A model generated the notes under the pieces. That model was not told where the DNA came from. It saw nothing but the letters and a program-made list of their open reading frames with translations, and did no database searches. Below are positions 34,690-45,218 of a DNA stretch of 64,000 bases, in pieces. Numbering within the stretch: position 1 is the first letter of the stretch; each line of letters opens with the position of its first letter. Position numbers and translations under genes: made by a program. Origin of the DNA: Candidula unifasciata (taxonomy: Eukaryota > Mollusca > Gastropoda > Stylommatophora > Geomitridae); the NCBI GenBank assembly GCA_905116865.2, contig CAJHNH020006101.1, positions 316,501 to 380,500 on the forward strand. The letters run 5' to 3'.

Positions 34690-35888
34690 AAAAAAATTGG
34701 AGGAATAATAGTGAGCCCTGTGTGACTTATCATGGCAGAACAGTGGAGGAATAATAGCGAGCCCTGTGTGACATATCATGGCAGAACAGTAGAGGAATAA
34801 TAGTGAGCCCTGTGTGACTTATCATGGCAGAACAGTGGAGGAATAATAGCGAGCCCTGTGTGACTTATTATGGCAGAACAGTGGAGGAATAATAGTGAGC
34901 CCTGTGTGACTTATCATGGCAGAACAGTGGAGGAATAATAGTGAGCCCTGTGTGACATATCATGGCAGAACAGTGGAGGAATAATAGCGAGCCCTGTGTG
35001 ACTTATCATGACAGAACAGTGGAGGAATAATAGCGAGCCCTGTGTGACATATCATGGCAGAACAGTAGAGGAATAATAGTGAGCCCTGTGTGACATATCA
35101 TGGCAGAACAGTAGAGGAATAATAGCGAGCCCTGTGTGACATATCATGGCAGAACAGTAGAGGAATAATAGCGAGCCCTGTGTGACTTATCATGGCAGAA
35201 CAGTGGAGGAATAATAGTGAGCCCTGTTTGACATATGGCAGAACAGTGGAGGAATAATAGCGAGCCCTGTGTGACATATCATGGCAGAACAGTGGAGGAA
35301 TAATAGCGAGTCCTGTGTGACATATCATGGCAGAACAGTGGAGGAATAATAGCGAGCCCTGTGTGACATATCATGACAGAACAGTGGAGGAATAATAGCA
35401 AGCCCTGTGTGACATATCATGGCAGAACAGTGGAGGAATAATAGCCAGTCCTGTGTGACTTATCATGACAGAACAGTGGAGGAATAATAGCGAGTCCTGT
35501 GTGACATATCATGGCAGAACAGTGGAGGAATAATAGCGAGCCCTGTGTGACATATCATGACAGAACAGTGGAGGAATAATAGCCAGTCCTGTGTGACTTA
35601 TCATGACAGAACAGTGGAGGAATAATAGCGAGCCCTGTGTGACATATCATGGCAGAACAGTGGAGGAATAATAGCGAGCCCTGTGTGACATATCATGACA
35701 GAACAGTGGAGGAATAATAGCGAGCCCTTTGTGACATATCGTGGCAAAACAGTGGAGGAATAATAGCGAGCCCTGTGTGACATATCATGGCAGAACAGTG
35801 GAGGAATAATAGCGAGCCCTGTGTGACATATCATGGCAGAACAGTGGAGGAATAATAGCGAGCCCTGTGTGACATATCGTGGCAAAAC
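34690..35888 (+). repeat. 46-bp minisatellite, about 26 copies
   Basis: The unit is GTGGAGGAATAATAGCGAGC, then CCTGTGTGACATATCATGGCAGAACA, with a few point variants (TAGYGAGYCC, ACWTATCATGRCAG). Because 46 is not a multiple of three, any open frame repeats every 138 bp; frames of up to 94 codons on the minus strand are by-products. Confidence 0.95.
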
Positions 35889-35954
35889 AGGGCACTGAAG
35901 GGTGATATAAGCAACTTTTATATTGTTACATATATGTTATATTGTTACATTTCT

Positions 35955-36200
35955 ATGTAACAGGTTGGAGGATGAAAGTAAAACTTTGCACAAGTTCCTG
36001 GGGGCGAAAAAGGAGGAGAGGGGTGATATTCTGGCACCAGACTGGAAGAAGAGAAGTTTCCACTTAAAACTGACACATAATTATCATCAGACTTCTGGCT
36101 GGTACTGTTAGCATTCTAACTCTGTGCTGACTACTGAAGATATGGACGAAACGCCTATGGGAATGGCTCAGAGTGCTGTGATGTTGGTTCTTAGATCAAC
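35955..36200 (+). pseudogene. LINE family R fragment
   Basis: The end (GGACGAAACGCCTATGGGAATG through GTGCTGTGATGTTGG) matches the family R tail. The upstream part (GGCACCAGACTGG) has an inverted relative at about 37230-37300. A 62-codon open frame at 35923-36111 is part of it. Confidence 0.6.
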
Positions 36201-36899
36201 TCAGCTTTACTCTATGGAAAATTTGTTGTGCAGTTTTAGTTAATCGGTATATAAATTAATTAATGCGATTATTTTCCATGGCAGTTGCAATAGCTTCCTT
36301 TTGTTGAGAACCTTCAATAACAAAGTTGTTAAATGGATTACATCACTATCACATGCCACGTAGACAAGTATAGTTTATCGTATCTCAAGGGATTAAAGCG
36401 GAAAGGCACAGATGTTGCAGTATGGCTGTAAACCACAATACAGTGTGCCAACTGCCATTTTTAAGGTCAAACACAGAAGAAGAAGGCTTTGACTTGCTTT
36501 GCACACACAAAAATTGTCACGTTCAGCCAACATCCCTGAAGCAGTCATTTTTTATTTTATTGTGATTAGGTTGTGTGCGACATATAAAATAGTTTAGCAC
36601 TTCTCCCCTCCAAGTCTCCATGAAAGGGACTCTTGAAGTGTTGATGCGGTCAAAACCCAAATACTGTCCTGATCAGCAACAAAGTTGTCTACCGGCCAGC
36701 CAATGCAGGAGAAGACAGTTCTCTCTGTTTATCCTGATTCTGTCTTGTGGCCATGCCGTCCTGGCATTCTCTGTTTTAGCTTTGCTCTGTTTCCATCAGA
36801 TTTGTCAGCTGTCACTAAGTTTTGAAGTTTTTTTTCTTCTCATAGCATTCATAGATACTTGAAATATAATCATTGTTCTGATTGGATTTTGTTTTACAG
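36201..36899. other. unassigned; contains the GTTGTGGTTTA-family repeat at 36409-36450 (-)
   Basis: CAGATGTTGCAGTATGGC followed by TGTAAACCACAATACAGTG is the reverse complement of the dispersed repeat described at 10901. Nothing else is supported, though the end (TTGGATTTTGTTTTACAG) is a good splice acceptor. Confidence 0.5.
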
Positions 36900-37023
36900 G
36901 AAGCCAGAAAATGACATTTGCAAGCTTGGACTGCTGCTTGAATCCAAGAGTTGCAGCAATTGCGCTACTGAGTTTGGTGGGATGTTGACGATATCACCCA
37001 TCGAGTACCTGTTTTGTCTGTAG
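36900..37023 (+). CDS. candidate terminal exon, unknown protein
   Basis: After the acceptor TTGTTTTACAG (AG at 36898-36899) an open frame of 40 codons runs to a TAG at 37021. Its composition looks protein-like: KPENDICKLGLLLESKSC, then a Cys pair (SNC) and EFGGMLTISPIEYLFCL. I recognise no domain. No polyadenylation signal was identified nearby. It could be chance or the end of an unidentified plus-strand gene whose earlier exons are not recognised. Confidence 0.25.
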
Positions 37024-37930
37024 AAGTATAGGGCTAGCGTGCTAATAACTGCTGTACCCAGGACATGAGAGGAATCCTTCTCCTTCCACCACTGGGCTGT
37101 CCTGAATTTTAGGGACCTTAATTGATGTATTCTCTGGAACGTTGCGCTTTGACTGTAGTCTCATTCATCGATGTTCAGATCCATTGAGTCCTAGAGTAGA
37201 TTTACATCCATTAGAGTTTGTTATGGAGATGTTTCTGCCAATCTGGTGCCAAAATACCACCGCCACAGGAACTTAAATGCAGAGTTTTACTTCTCTGCTC
37301 CAGTCTCAGTAACTAGCAAGGTATGCAAGATGGTTCCTGAGGATGGTCAGATAGACACTGGCGGGAATACTTACCTTATCCTAGGGCGAGGAAATGCAGC
37401 CTGAAAACATAAGGCTATGACAGGGACAGACTAGGCCCTTAGCCTGACAGGCAGGCAGAGTACTGCTCTTCTGATCCACAACCTCTGTGGTATGCTTTGA
37501 TCCAAGTATGTTAGTGTTATCTTTCCACTGGAGTAAACAAAGCAGCACAATAGGTAGGTCATGTTGCATAGACAACACATGGCCTCTTCAATACTGCCTA
37601 GGCTTTTTTGCTGTGGAGGAGGAACTTTATCTCTGGCCCTAATTGGTGTCGCCATGGGCTTTGCTTGGCATGCCTCCCTAGAACACAGTGAAACATTATC
37701 ATCTCGAAAGACGAGCAGCTGCCAACAAAATATTAGGCTGTCTTGTTTCACATTCTCACCCAAATAACAGATTAGGTCAGTGTTCTTGTCTTGTCTCTTT
37801 GACATAGATGGAGCAGTTGCTCCATCACTGATACAAATGACAACATTGTGATATTTCTTTAGGACATGCCATTCTCCTGTAACAACTGTCTGTGTGGCCT
37901 CAAAATTCTATCAGGGCTAGTTTCAGAACA
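37024..37930. other. dispersed repeat at 37570-37745 in unassigned sequence
   Basis: The segment CTTCAATACTGCCTAGGC, then CTGGCCCTAATTGGTGTCGCCATGGGC, then ATTATCATCTCGAAAGACG matches 48800-48970 with roughly 75-80% identity by eye, on the same strand. The family is unknown. Confidence 0.6.
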
Positions 37931-37934
37931 TTTA

Positions 37935-38065
37935 AGTTGAATCAAGAACCAACATCACAGCACTTGAGACATTCTCATGTGTGCCCTGTCCTCATCTTCA
38001 GCAGTCAGTGGAGAGTTTCACTTCTCGTGGTGTCAGTAGCCGTCTGTCCATCTTGTCTTCCTTAA
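37935..38065 (-). pseudogene. LINE family R tail
   Basis: AATCAAGAACCAACATCACAG followed by CACTTGAGACATTCTCATG is the reverse complement of the family R ending (compare 36150-36200), with GCAGTCAGTGGAGAGTTTC further on. Confidence 0.65.
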
Positions 38066-38129
38066 TCTGTAACTCGTCTGATGGAGCTTTTGTTGTGTTA
38101 CACTTAAGGTGGAAAATAATAAATGAGGT

Positions 38130-38310
38130 TGTATCAGATAATGTTGATTGTTTTGTCTACTTGGATTTCCCATTGCCTTAACGATGTGTGTTGTTGATGT
38201 TTTGTTGTCTTAAAGATATGTATTGTTGATTGTTTGTCTTCTTATTGTCTTGAGAATTTGTGTTGTTGATTGCTTTCTTAACTTGTCTTAAAATATGTAA
38301 TGTTGATTGT
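38130..38310 (+). repeat. short degenerate tandem repeat, unit about 50 bp
   Basis: ATGTGTTGTTGATTGTTTTG-like phrases alternate with TTCTTATTGTCTTAA-like phrases about four times. Confidence 0.6.
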
Positions 38311-38339
38311 TTTGCCAATATAGTGTGCCCCTGATTGTC

Positions 38340-38610
38340 TTCTTATTTGTTTACCGGTTGTAAGTTCTGGTGGAAAATCCTGTTTTTTCGTCCATTTGGA
38401 CTTTGGCTTTGTGCCAGTGCTTGGTTTATGCGTGTACTTATGTTTGACTGGCTTTTTAAAGTGCAGCTGTTGTTCCTGACCGCTCAAGCAGATGCACTGA
38501 AACTCAGAAGGAAGCCCTCAGTCGACACCTACGACATGCTTGTTGGAGAAGCATTGGGTCTGTTCTCGTTGTCCCCATAATGGGGCCCCTGGAACCCACA
38601 CTGGGATCCT
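38340..38610 (+). repeat. foldback-family arm, solo copy
   Basis: TTTACCGGTTGTAAGTTCTGG, then GACACCTACGACATGCTTG, then ATGGGGCCCCTGGAACCC follow the order of the arm at 12495-12770. The inverted partner is missing. Confidence 0.65.
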
Positions 38611-38614
38611 CTTT

Positions 38615-39130
38615 GATTGAAAAATGTGTGCAGTTTTGATGAAGAGAGTGGAAAACCAACTCATACAAGCAAAAGACTTCAAGTATCTACAGATCATAAT
38701 AACGAATGTAAACAGATTTAGAATATAGATGCAGTAAAGATTTAAACATACTTGTTCGGTGTACCTGACATACCCCCCCCCCCTCCCCACCCCTTTTTCT
38801 TTCCGGATCATAGAGGGAAAAGAAGTAATTGTCTGAATAATTCCACTAGCTTTCACACAGTTTTTATTGCATGATGTCAGTTATTTAAAAAATCGCATCA
38901 AATCCAAATCTTTCAGGGTTTTTGTTTCTCGTAGAGCGTAGGTCATCACTTGGCGAGAGGTGTCACTTATTTTCAATTCTGCTGCAATAAACGCTTTGTT
39001 GTGAACACGTGCACCAATTTTTTTTCCAGGAAAAAAAGGCACTGTCGAAGTGTAAAGCTACTTATTATCCTGTTGGCAGTCCCACTGAGTGGTGATGTTT
39101 TTCCACAAGGAAGAATTAATGTTGAATTAG
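38615..39130. other. no recognisable feature
   Basis: Short C-rich tract at 38765-38785 (C9TCCCCACCCC). Nothing else is supported. Confidence 0.5.
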
Positions 39131-39136
39131 GAAAAG

Positions 39137-40350
39137 AAACATCATAGCACTCGGGACACTTCAATAAGCGCTATGTTCCCATCTTCAGCAGCAAGGGAAA
39201 AGTTCCAGTTCTAATGGCGCCAGTACCTGTCTGATTGTACATCCGCTTCCCCTTTCCCTTGAGCGTTGAGAGTCGGCCTAATCTCCTGGTAACTCCTCAC
39301 AGCGCCACTCTTCCCAGACCTTAATGATCTATCTGTGCCTCTGCATTGTGCACACTTCCAAAAGGGCCTCACAACATCGAGCTTATCATACGTAAATTCA
39401 CCACTAGGTGGCGCAGAACTCGCCAGTCTATCTGCCTGCTCATTTCCCAACACACTGGCATGACCTGGAAACAAATATCCAAAGGATGCTAACTAGCCGG
39501 GAACTTTGAAGGGATGCTTGCCACTTTGCATGGAGCATGCCTGTCTTCACCTTTCTCAACATGCTCTGTTAGTCGGTTACTGTAACAATATGTGTGTACA
39601 GCTGATTCTCAAGCCAGCAGAACGTGGCAGTGACTACCTCCACCTCCATTCTCAAACTAAACAGAATGCTTCCCATATCAAAGAGTTAGCTGATGAAACT
39701 TGAAGGCATACAAAATGAAGCCATGCGGGTAATTCTGGGATGCACAAGAGATACCCCGGTAGCATGTATGCGATATATACTTGCACTGCCTACAATTGCA
39801 GAAAGGCTAACAGTCCTGTAGGCAAAGTCATTTCTCAGAGTAGCTGCAGACAAGAAGCACATCCTGTATTAAACAGGATATCATCTGCCAAGTTTTGTTG
39901 CACTAAGCGACGTCCATTCACTTTTGCTATGAACCCCCATGTACTTTGCCTGCACCTCAACATAGAGCCATCTGTATAGATAATCACATCACCTGGGCGG
40001 GAATTGTCATGAATCATTTGTTGAACTTCTGATTCTGTAGCACCAGCCAGCCAGTCGCTCGACTCATGACCTAAAGTGATAAGAACCCTACACAAGTCTG
40101 AAACTTGCTCGGACACTTTGACCCTCTCCTCTCCTCGCCTCATCCAAATTTATCAAGCCTGCCCACATGTCTAATTGTGTCTTCAGTCTGCGCCATCGAA
40201 GACCTTCCTCTGTTCAGTCTGTGACCCTTAGCTCTACCCGGGGCTTAATGCAGGAGGTGCTTCTTATCTGCAGCTACTCTGAGATATGAGTTGTACATTT
40301 CAGAATTACCTGCACGGTTTCATTTCGTATGCCTTCTAGTTTCATTAGCT
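39137..40350 (-). pseudogene. LINE family R: RT thumb, RNase H and tail, rearranged
   Basis: The longest family R copy in the window. From the right, LEGIRNETVQVILKC is the reverse-transcriptase thumb. Next come a linker (RWRRLKTQLDMWAGL, HESSDWLAGATESE) and the RNase H start DVIIYTDGSMLR with the first catalytic Asp (frame 39835-40143). At the left, MFPGHASVLGNEQADRLA holds the His block and last Asp (39211-39474), and the tail ends MKCPECYDVSF. Between the two RNase H halves, where about 180 bp is expected, lies about 365 bp that includes thumb sequence in the opposite orientation. Stops and frameshifts are present. Confidence 0.75.
39640..39870 (+). pseudogene. inverted LINE reverse-transcriptase thumb fragment
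   Basis: The plus strand reads KLEGIQNEAMRVILGCTRDT, then PVACMRYILALPTIAERLTV, a stop, and AKSFLRVAADKKHP. This is the thumb region that precedes RNase H in family R. It sits inside the minus-strand copy, so a local inversion or a head-to-head insertion has occurred. Confidence 0.7.
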
Positions 40351-40849
40351 GACTCTGAAATGGTAAGCATTCCAAGTCCGTAATTTATCACCGACAGAAT
40401 CACATACTGGAACATTGTGAACTGGTTGATCAGTTCGTTGTTAGCAAAATTGACCTTCATACTGTAAGCCGTTGCTACGCCACGACCACTCCCACCCTGT
40501 AAAATCCGTCTTCTACATCTCTCCTTTGTTATTGTTCATCTTATCAATGGTGGGGATCATGCTTTGATTGTCAAGTGATTGCTATAATTGGGTTTACCAC
40601 AGGACGATTGATCTCTGAATCCATCTAAGATGCAAACAGAAGAAACAACAGGGAAATTTATAATTCGTTTACATCACCACAAATCACAGGTATTCTTAGT
40701 GTTAGTAGACTGTAATCACTGACTGACTGACAACCCCACCAGGACCTCACGACGAGCAATAAACTGTCCAGTGGAAATTTAGTACTCTTCTATGACATTT
40801 GTTCTCAAAACTGTCTAATTTTCTTTTTAAAATCTAAGACTACTGTTGT
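40351..40849. other. no recognisable feature
   Basis: Between two LINE fragments. Short direct repeats (CTGACTGACTGA at 40721) only. Confidence 0.4.
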
Positions 40850-41310
40850 TTTCCAACTCTCGCAACCATAAGTTAGCACTGGAATCACACAAGAAGATCT
40901 AAAGTTGTAACTGCTAGGTGTCTTTGACTTGAAAGATGTCTGGCAGTTTGTCTAAGCCGATAGATGCCATTGCGATTCTATATGATATTTCTGGCGTTGA
41001 GTCCCCTAAAGATTTCGTATGACTTCCTAGATATGTAAAGCTGTTGACTTTTTTAAGAATGTGATTGTTTAGTTTGATGTCGTCTGAAGTATTGGTTAGA
41101 TCAAACATTTTTTTTTTGTCGGTGTTCATTTGAAGATTGATATGTCTTGAAACATTTTGGAGATGGTTTTTCTTCTCTCAGATGTCTAAACTCAAATGCA
41201 CTATGTCGTCAGCAAAGTCAAGGTCTTATAGAGTTTTTTTCAACCCATTTGAAAGCTTTATTTGTGTTGTTTGTACATTTACGCATGACCCAATGGACTG
41301 TTGTTATAAA
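40850..41310 (-). pseudogene. RTE-like LINE reverse transcriptase, 3' part of a split copy
   Basis: From the right, KLFITTVHWVMRKCTNNTNK leads into LDFADDIVHLS (the FADD active site, motif C), then NTDKKKMFDLTNTSDDI, KKVNSFTYLGSH and a decayed VIPVLTYGCESW. These follow the usual order of RTE-clade reverse transcriptases. The copy is interrupted at the TSD of the inserted LINE at 41319-42491; its upstream half continues at 42500-42760. A few frameshifts and stops are present. Confidence 0.8.
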
Positions 41311-41318
41311 GAGCTTCA

Positions 41319-42491
41319 GTCTTCTTCTTCTTCTTCGATCCTTCTGTCAGAAAACTTATACCAGGAGGCCGGTAGCCTTTATGAAAGCTATCGTACAATC
41401 CATATCCTCTCGGGTACCATACAGTTTTGTTTTCAGTGTGGTTGGAACAGGCCAGATTGCGTCTCTGTTGTCAGCATACAGTTGACAGTGTTGGAGCACA
41501 TGCTCAGCATTTTCGGGTGCCGCGCTGCAGAGACACGTCTCTGTATTTCCTACACCGAAAAATTTGAACATATGTTGACGAAATCTGTTGTGCCTAGTCC
41601 TTAGTCTGAATATAATACACTGTCCCTCTCTAGAGAGGCGATGAAGTGAGTTTTGGGGAGAAAATCTGGTGTGGGTATCTAGCCACCTTTCTTGGATACT
41701 AGATTGTATTAATGTTTTCATCTCTTGGTGGGTTGAGTCGCTATATAGTTGTACCATGTCACTGCCGCTTCTGGCCATTCTGTCCGCTATTTCATTGCCT
41801 TCCAAGCCACAGTGACCTGGAATCCACTGCAGTACAGATTGTTCTACTAAAGAGCCTACGTAAATCAGCTGTTGCGTCAGGTCTATAAACTGAGTGTCTT
41901 TTGGGTTAACAATTGCTTGTAAAACTGACATAGCATCAGTCAGAAAGACCACTCTGCTATATTTGCTGTACTGTTGTCCATTCAGGAAAGAAAGTGCAGA
42001 TAGAAGTGCTTCTGCCTCTGCTCTGTAACTGGAGGAATATGAACCTGTTGGTACAGCCTGGTTGATTTTTAAACCATTTGGGCATTCTATGTATATTTCT
42101 CTTCCTCCGTCTCTTACTGCTCTCTTGGCTGAACCGTCTGTATACACTCGAATCCAACTCTGGTGTGGATAAAGTCTATTGATCTCTCCTTCTGTAGTTT
42201 ATTTCATATTACTGCTGCTCATTGATGATTTGGAGGAGATCCCTGTTACAGCGGTTCTGACTGTTCGTAGGCTATCCCTAAGCCAGGGGGGTGGGGGGGG
42301 TGGGGTGGGGGGCAGTCGTTGTAAGGTTTAAGTGGAACATTTGGTATTATGGGTGGGAGTTTAAGGACAGCAAGCTTGGCATTTGCGTTCTTAATAAAAC
42401 AGGTTCTCTTTAGTCTAGCCTTCTGGGGTTTCTGCAGTCGGCTGTGCATGGGTTGTTCTGTAAAATGGCGGTATTTGGAGAGCTGGGTGAG
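41319..42491 (-). mobile_element. 5'-truncated LINE with intact RNase H, 8-bp TSD, nested
   Basis: A retrotransposon insertion bounded by GAGCTTCA at 41311-41318 and 42492-42499, with a (GAA)n-type tail on the left. It comprises the linker after reverse transcriptase (ARLKRTCFIKNANAKLAVL), a C/G-rich interruption near 42283-42311, RNase H and the C-terminal region. It belongs to the same broad LINE group as 14784 but to another family. Confidence 0.92.
41356..42147 (-). pseudogene. LINE RNase H and C-terminal domain (open, 5'-truncated)
   Basis: An uninterrupted 263-codon segment. RNase H residues are intact: Asp4 (YTDGSAK), Glu44 (YRAEAEALL), Asp71 (FLTDAMSV), His112 (WIPGHCG) and Asp122 (GNEIADRMA). 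Then come FRLRTRHNRFRQHMFKFF and a Cys-rich CLCSAAPENAEHVLQHC. The coding frame extends upstream of the first Met (EINRLYPHQSWIRV) to a stop at about 42190, so the Met is not a real start. It is the best-preserved coding segment of any mobile element here, which fits its being a late insertion. Confidence 0.88.
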
Positions 42492-42499
42492 GAGCTTCA

Positions 42500-42760
42500 A
42501 TGATAGGACACAGCCTTGTTTCAATCCTGTTTTCACTGTTAACTAGAGTTGCCCGATTTTGTTCTTTCACTGCAATGTGTTTCATTGTAGAAGGATTTTA
42601 TGACAGTAATGCATTTGGCAGGGAGACCATAGATTTTAAGTAGCTTCCAAAGTGTAGGACGGTGGTTAATGTCGAAAGCTTGTTGAAAGTCGAAAAAGTT
42701 AATGCTTAACTGCGACTAAAATTCTACGTATTCTTCAAAGATTACTCTGATGTGGTCCAT
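42500..42760 (-). pseudogene. RTE-like LINE reverse transcriptase, 5' part of a split copy
   Basis: The minus strand reads LSINFFDFQQAFDINHRPTL (motif A with the first catalytic Asp), WKLLKIYGLPAKCITVIKSF, and KTGLKQGCVLS (motif B). The frame then meets the TSD of the nested LINE. Its continuation, KLFITTVHWVM, is found at 41310 on the far side of the insert. Confidence 0.85.
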
Positions 42761-42769
42761 GCACGACCG

Positions 42770-43062
42770 TTATAAAAAGTGGAAAATAAAGATCCCTTTT
42801 CACGCCTTTAGGCGCAACGGGCATAAGCGAAGAGCACCCATTTTTTACACACCAATCGGCACTTGGTGGGTAATATGGTCAGCATTACGCCGGCCGTCTT
42901 TACTTCCGCAGGACAGACTTCCTGGTACCCATTTAAGACTGGGTCGACCTGCGACGCCCCATACCATGATAAAAATCCACGCATCCGGCAGTGGGTTTCG
43001 ATCGCGGTACGTTGGAATTACGAGTCAGACTCGCAACGCCTAAGCCACAGACGCCGCGCACG
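42770..43062 (-). repeat. tRNA-derived SINE (family S)
   Basis: The minus-strand head has an A box (TGGCTTAGGCG) and a diverged B box (CGATCGAAACCC). The body contains GGGTCGACCC-like, TGGTACC and ACCGATTGGTGT landmarks and ends with GCGTGAAAAGGG. The same body order is found at 47205 (-), 49308 (+), 50165 (-) and 63570 (+), defining the family. Confidence 0.8.
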
Positions 43063-43149
43063 TCCGTTTTAATACTGAGAAAAACAAGAAGGGCCGCTAC
43101 TCCAGGAAGCTTACAATGTAGTATTTATTACAGTTATCGCTTCTGTGCC

Positions 43150-43390
43150 AGTACCAGTTGTGTCCCTTGCCAGATCTCAGCCAATGAGAAGCGGGCTCCA
43201 CCATTCGTCGTCTGCAGTCTCCCCCCCCGACATGCAAGCAGCAGAAACCAAGTGGCCGATGCGAGAACTCATCGATCATTTCACTTTCTTCCCCCGCTCA
43301 CTTGGCAATCAACGCTCTTTTATTGCTCATCGAGTACTCATTGTAACCGTGCCTTGTTTTTTACACCCGAAGCGAATACTCTGATCGGTA
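43150..43390 (+). promoter_or_regulatory. candidate promoter / first exon with CCAAT box
   Basis: CAGCCAATGAGAA (43178-43190) is a consensus NF-Y (CCAAT) site in a GC-richer patch, and 200 bp downstream CTGATCG is followed by GTAAGTT, a strong splice donor (43388). A second donor, TTAAG then GTAAGTG, lies at 43834. No coding exon is recognised downstream, so the gene is unknown and the call is tentative. Confidence 0.3.
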
Positions 43391-44455
43391 AGTTGCATCA
43401 TTGTTTCTAGTTTCTTTGTGTTGTTAATTATTAATTTTATTATTCAGCATGAATGAAAAGTTATTATCGGCTTGACACTTTAAAATAGTCGAAAAATGGC
43501 ATACAAGAGTTGAGTACACGTCTTTCAAAGGTTGTATTTAAGAGTCTTTGTTACTTTTATGCAGTTTAAGTTTAAGTGAGGATTTTCTAATTCAGCTAGC
43601 TGAACATTTTATAATGTTAACTTAAAATAAGAGTAGGTATGGAACAAAGCAGTCGCATTTAACTCCTCCCCATTCCCCGTTTCCTGTCCGACTTTCGTGC
43701 CCCAGAAGAAAAGAGGGTCACTGGTGAAATCAGCTGTCTTCTCTGTCTACAACGGTTGCCTTTTGGTGGTGTTCCATCACCCTTATTTCCTGTTAAAGGT
43801 GTGCGTGTAGTTTTGTATGCTTGAAACTCTTAAGGTAAGTGCATTCTTGTCGGCAGGTGTAGGCATTCAAACAAATGCTATTCACGTGCGGAGAATATAT
43901 AAAACTTGAACACACGGCTCTGCTATGTGGTGACAGTTAAGTTGAAAAAGCTTAAGACCAGTTTAGCTTCACATCTTTGTTTAGCAGTGAAACATGATTC
44001 GCGTGCATAAATCTAATATTGTATTCACTTTTCTATCCGGTATTTGACACAAATTCTCATCACAACCAACCTAGTGATTGCACCCCAAACTGAAACGTGA
44101 TTATAATAAAAACTTATCTGTTGAAAAATGAAAAATTACCCCAACTGTCATTATCTTTACTACTTTTTAGCAGATATTGATATTGCATTTTCCCCTTGTA
44201 TCTGAACTAAACATTAAATACAGGTACTATAAACACACCTTTATCACTTATGTTATCAGTTCCTGGGAATTAAGAATACATAAAGGCAGGGCATTTTTAG
44301 CATAACATTTAAGAGATGTTATCTTGGCGATAATTAATCTTCTGTGACAGTTATCAGTTACCTGTGGGAGTTACATTTTTAACACATTTGAGATTAATTG
44401 TAAGCAAGTTTCAGTATGTTAACACTAATGGATGCCACAGTTGTATTTTTAGCTG
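43391..44455. other. no recognisable repeat; possible intron
   Basis: Unlike most of the window, no mobile-element sequence is recognised here. It may be the intron following the candidate exon at 43150-43390. Confidence 0.4.
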
Positions 44456-44458
44456 ATA

Positions 44459-44700
44459 ACTGGGGACCTGTATTTGTGGAGTGGTTTGTATGCTGGCTTA
44501 TCACCACAGTGGGTCTTAGGTTCAATCTCCAGAAGTGGCAGCTATTGATTTGTCACCAGTGTGGCTGTCTGGTTGTATGGCTTTCTGGTTGTAGCTTTTA
44601 AAACCATTCTGTGTGTTCATCTTTAAAAGGGTATGGCACGTTGTGGTTTACGACTTGGCTGCAATATCTGCATTTTGGTCCAGCATCTTCCCTAACTTTT
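44459..44700 (+). repeat. tRNA-derived SINE carrying the GTTGTGGTTTA tail
   Basis: A tRNA-like head (TGTGGAGTGGT as A box; AGGTTCAATCTCC as B box, 44518-44530) is followed by a TGGCTGTCTGGTTG body. Next comes GTTGTGGTTTACGACTTGG followed by CTGCAATATCTGCATTTTGG, the dispersed repeat seen alone elsewhere. Confidence 0.6.
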
Positions 44701-44720
44701 TATCTTCTAGGACATGCTTG

Positions 44721-45088
44721 GGCTATCTTCTGAAATAATGGTCCCAAATTATCAAGGCTGAAAATTTACCCTAACAGGGCCTCAGTCACATGTAAATTGC
44801 GGACTTCCACCACCGCCGAGAGTATCTCCCACGCCGCGCAGCGGCGTGGATTGGGGCTAAAGTACATGGCTGAGACTCACGAGCAAATAATGTGAAGGAA
44901 GATGCAGGAGGTGCGGAAGCTGCTGTTCGTGAGTCCCAGCCGTCCAGTTTAGCCCCAATCTACGTGGCGGTAGTCGCCGGAAGTGCGCAATTAAAGTCGC
45001 CAAAAGTCCGCAGTTTACATGTGACTGAGGCCCTGTTAGGGTATATTTTCGGCCTCGATAATTTGGGACCATTATTGGGAAGATAGCC
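44721..45088. mobile_element. palindromic MITE, 368 bp, perfect 8-bp TSD
   Basis: Near-perfect inverted arms of about 100 bp start GGCTATCTTC at both ends and include TAATGGTCCCAAATTATC and ACCCTAACAGGGCCTCAGTC. A second inner inverted pair (GATTGGGGCTAAA) follows. The TSD CATGCTTG is at 44713-44720 and 45089-45096. There is no coding capacity; the superfamily is uncertain, though the 8-bp TSD suggests hAT. Confidence 0.9.
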
Positions 45089-45218
45089 CATGCTTGTTAT
45101 AGGGTTGTGGACCTGGGTCCTGCAACCCACTCAGGGACCCATGTGGTAATTTCCCATATGTTTATTGATTATTTCATGCAGTGTTCCAACATCATGTGTT
45201 GTGCTCAGAGGTCTAACA

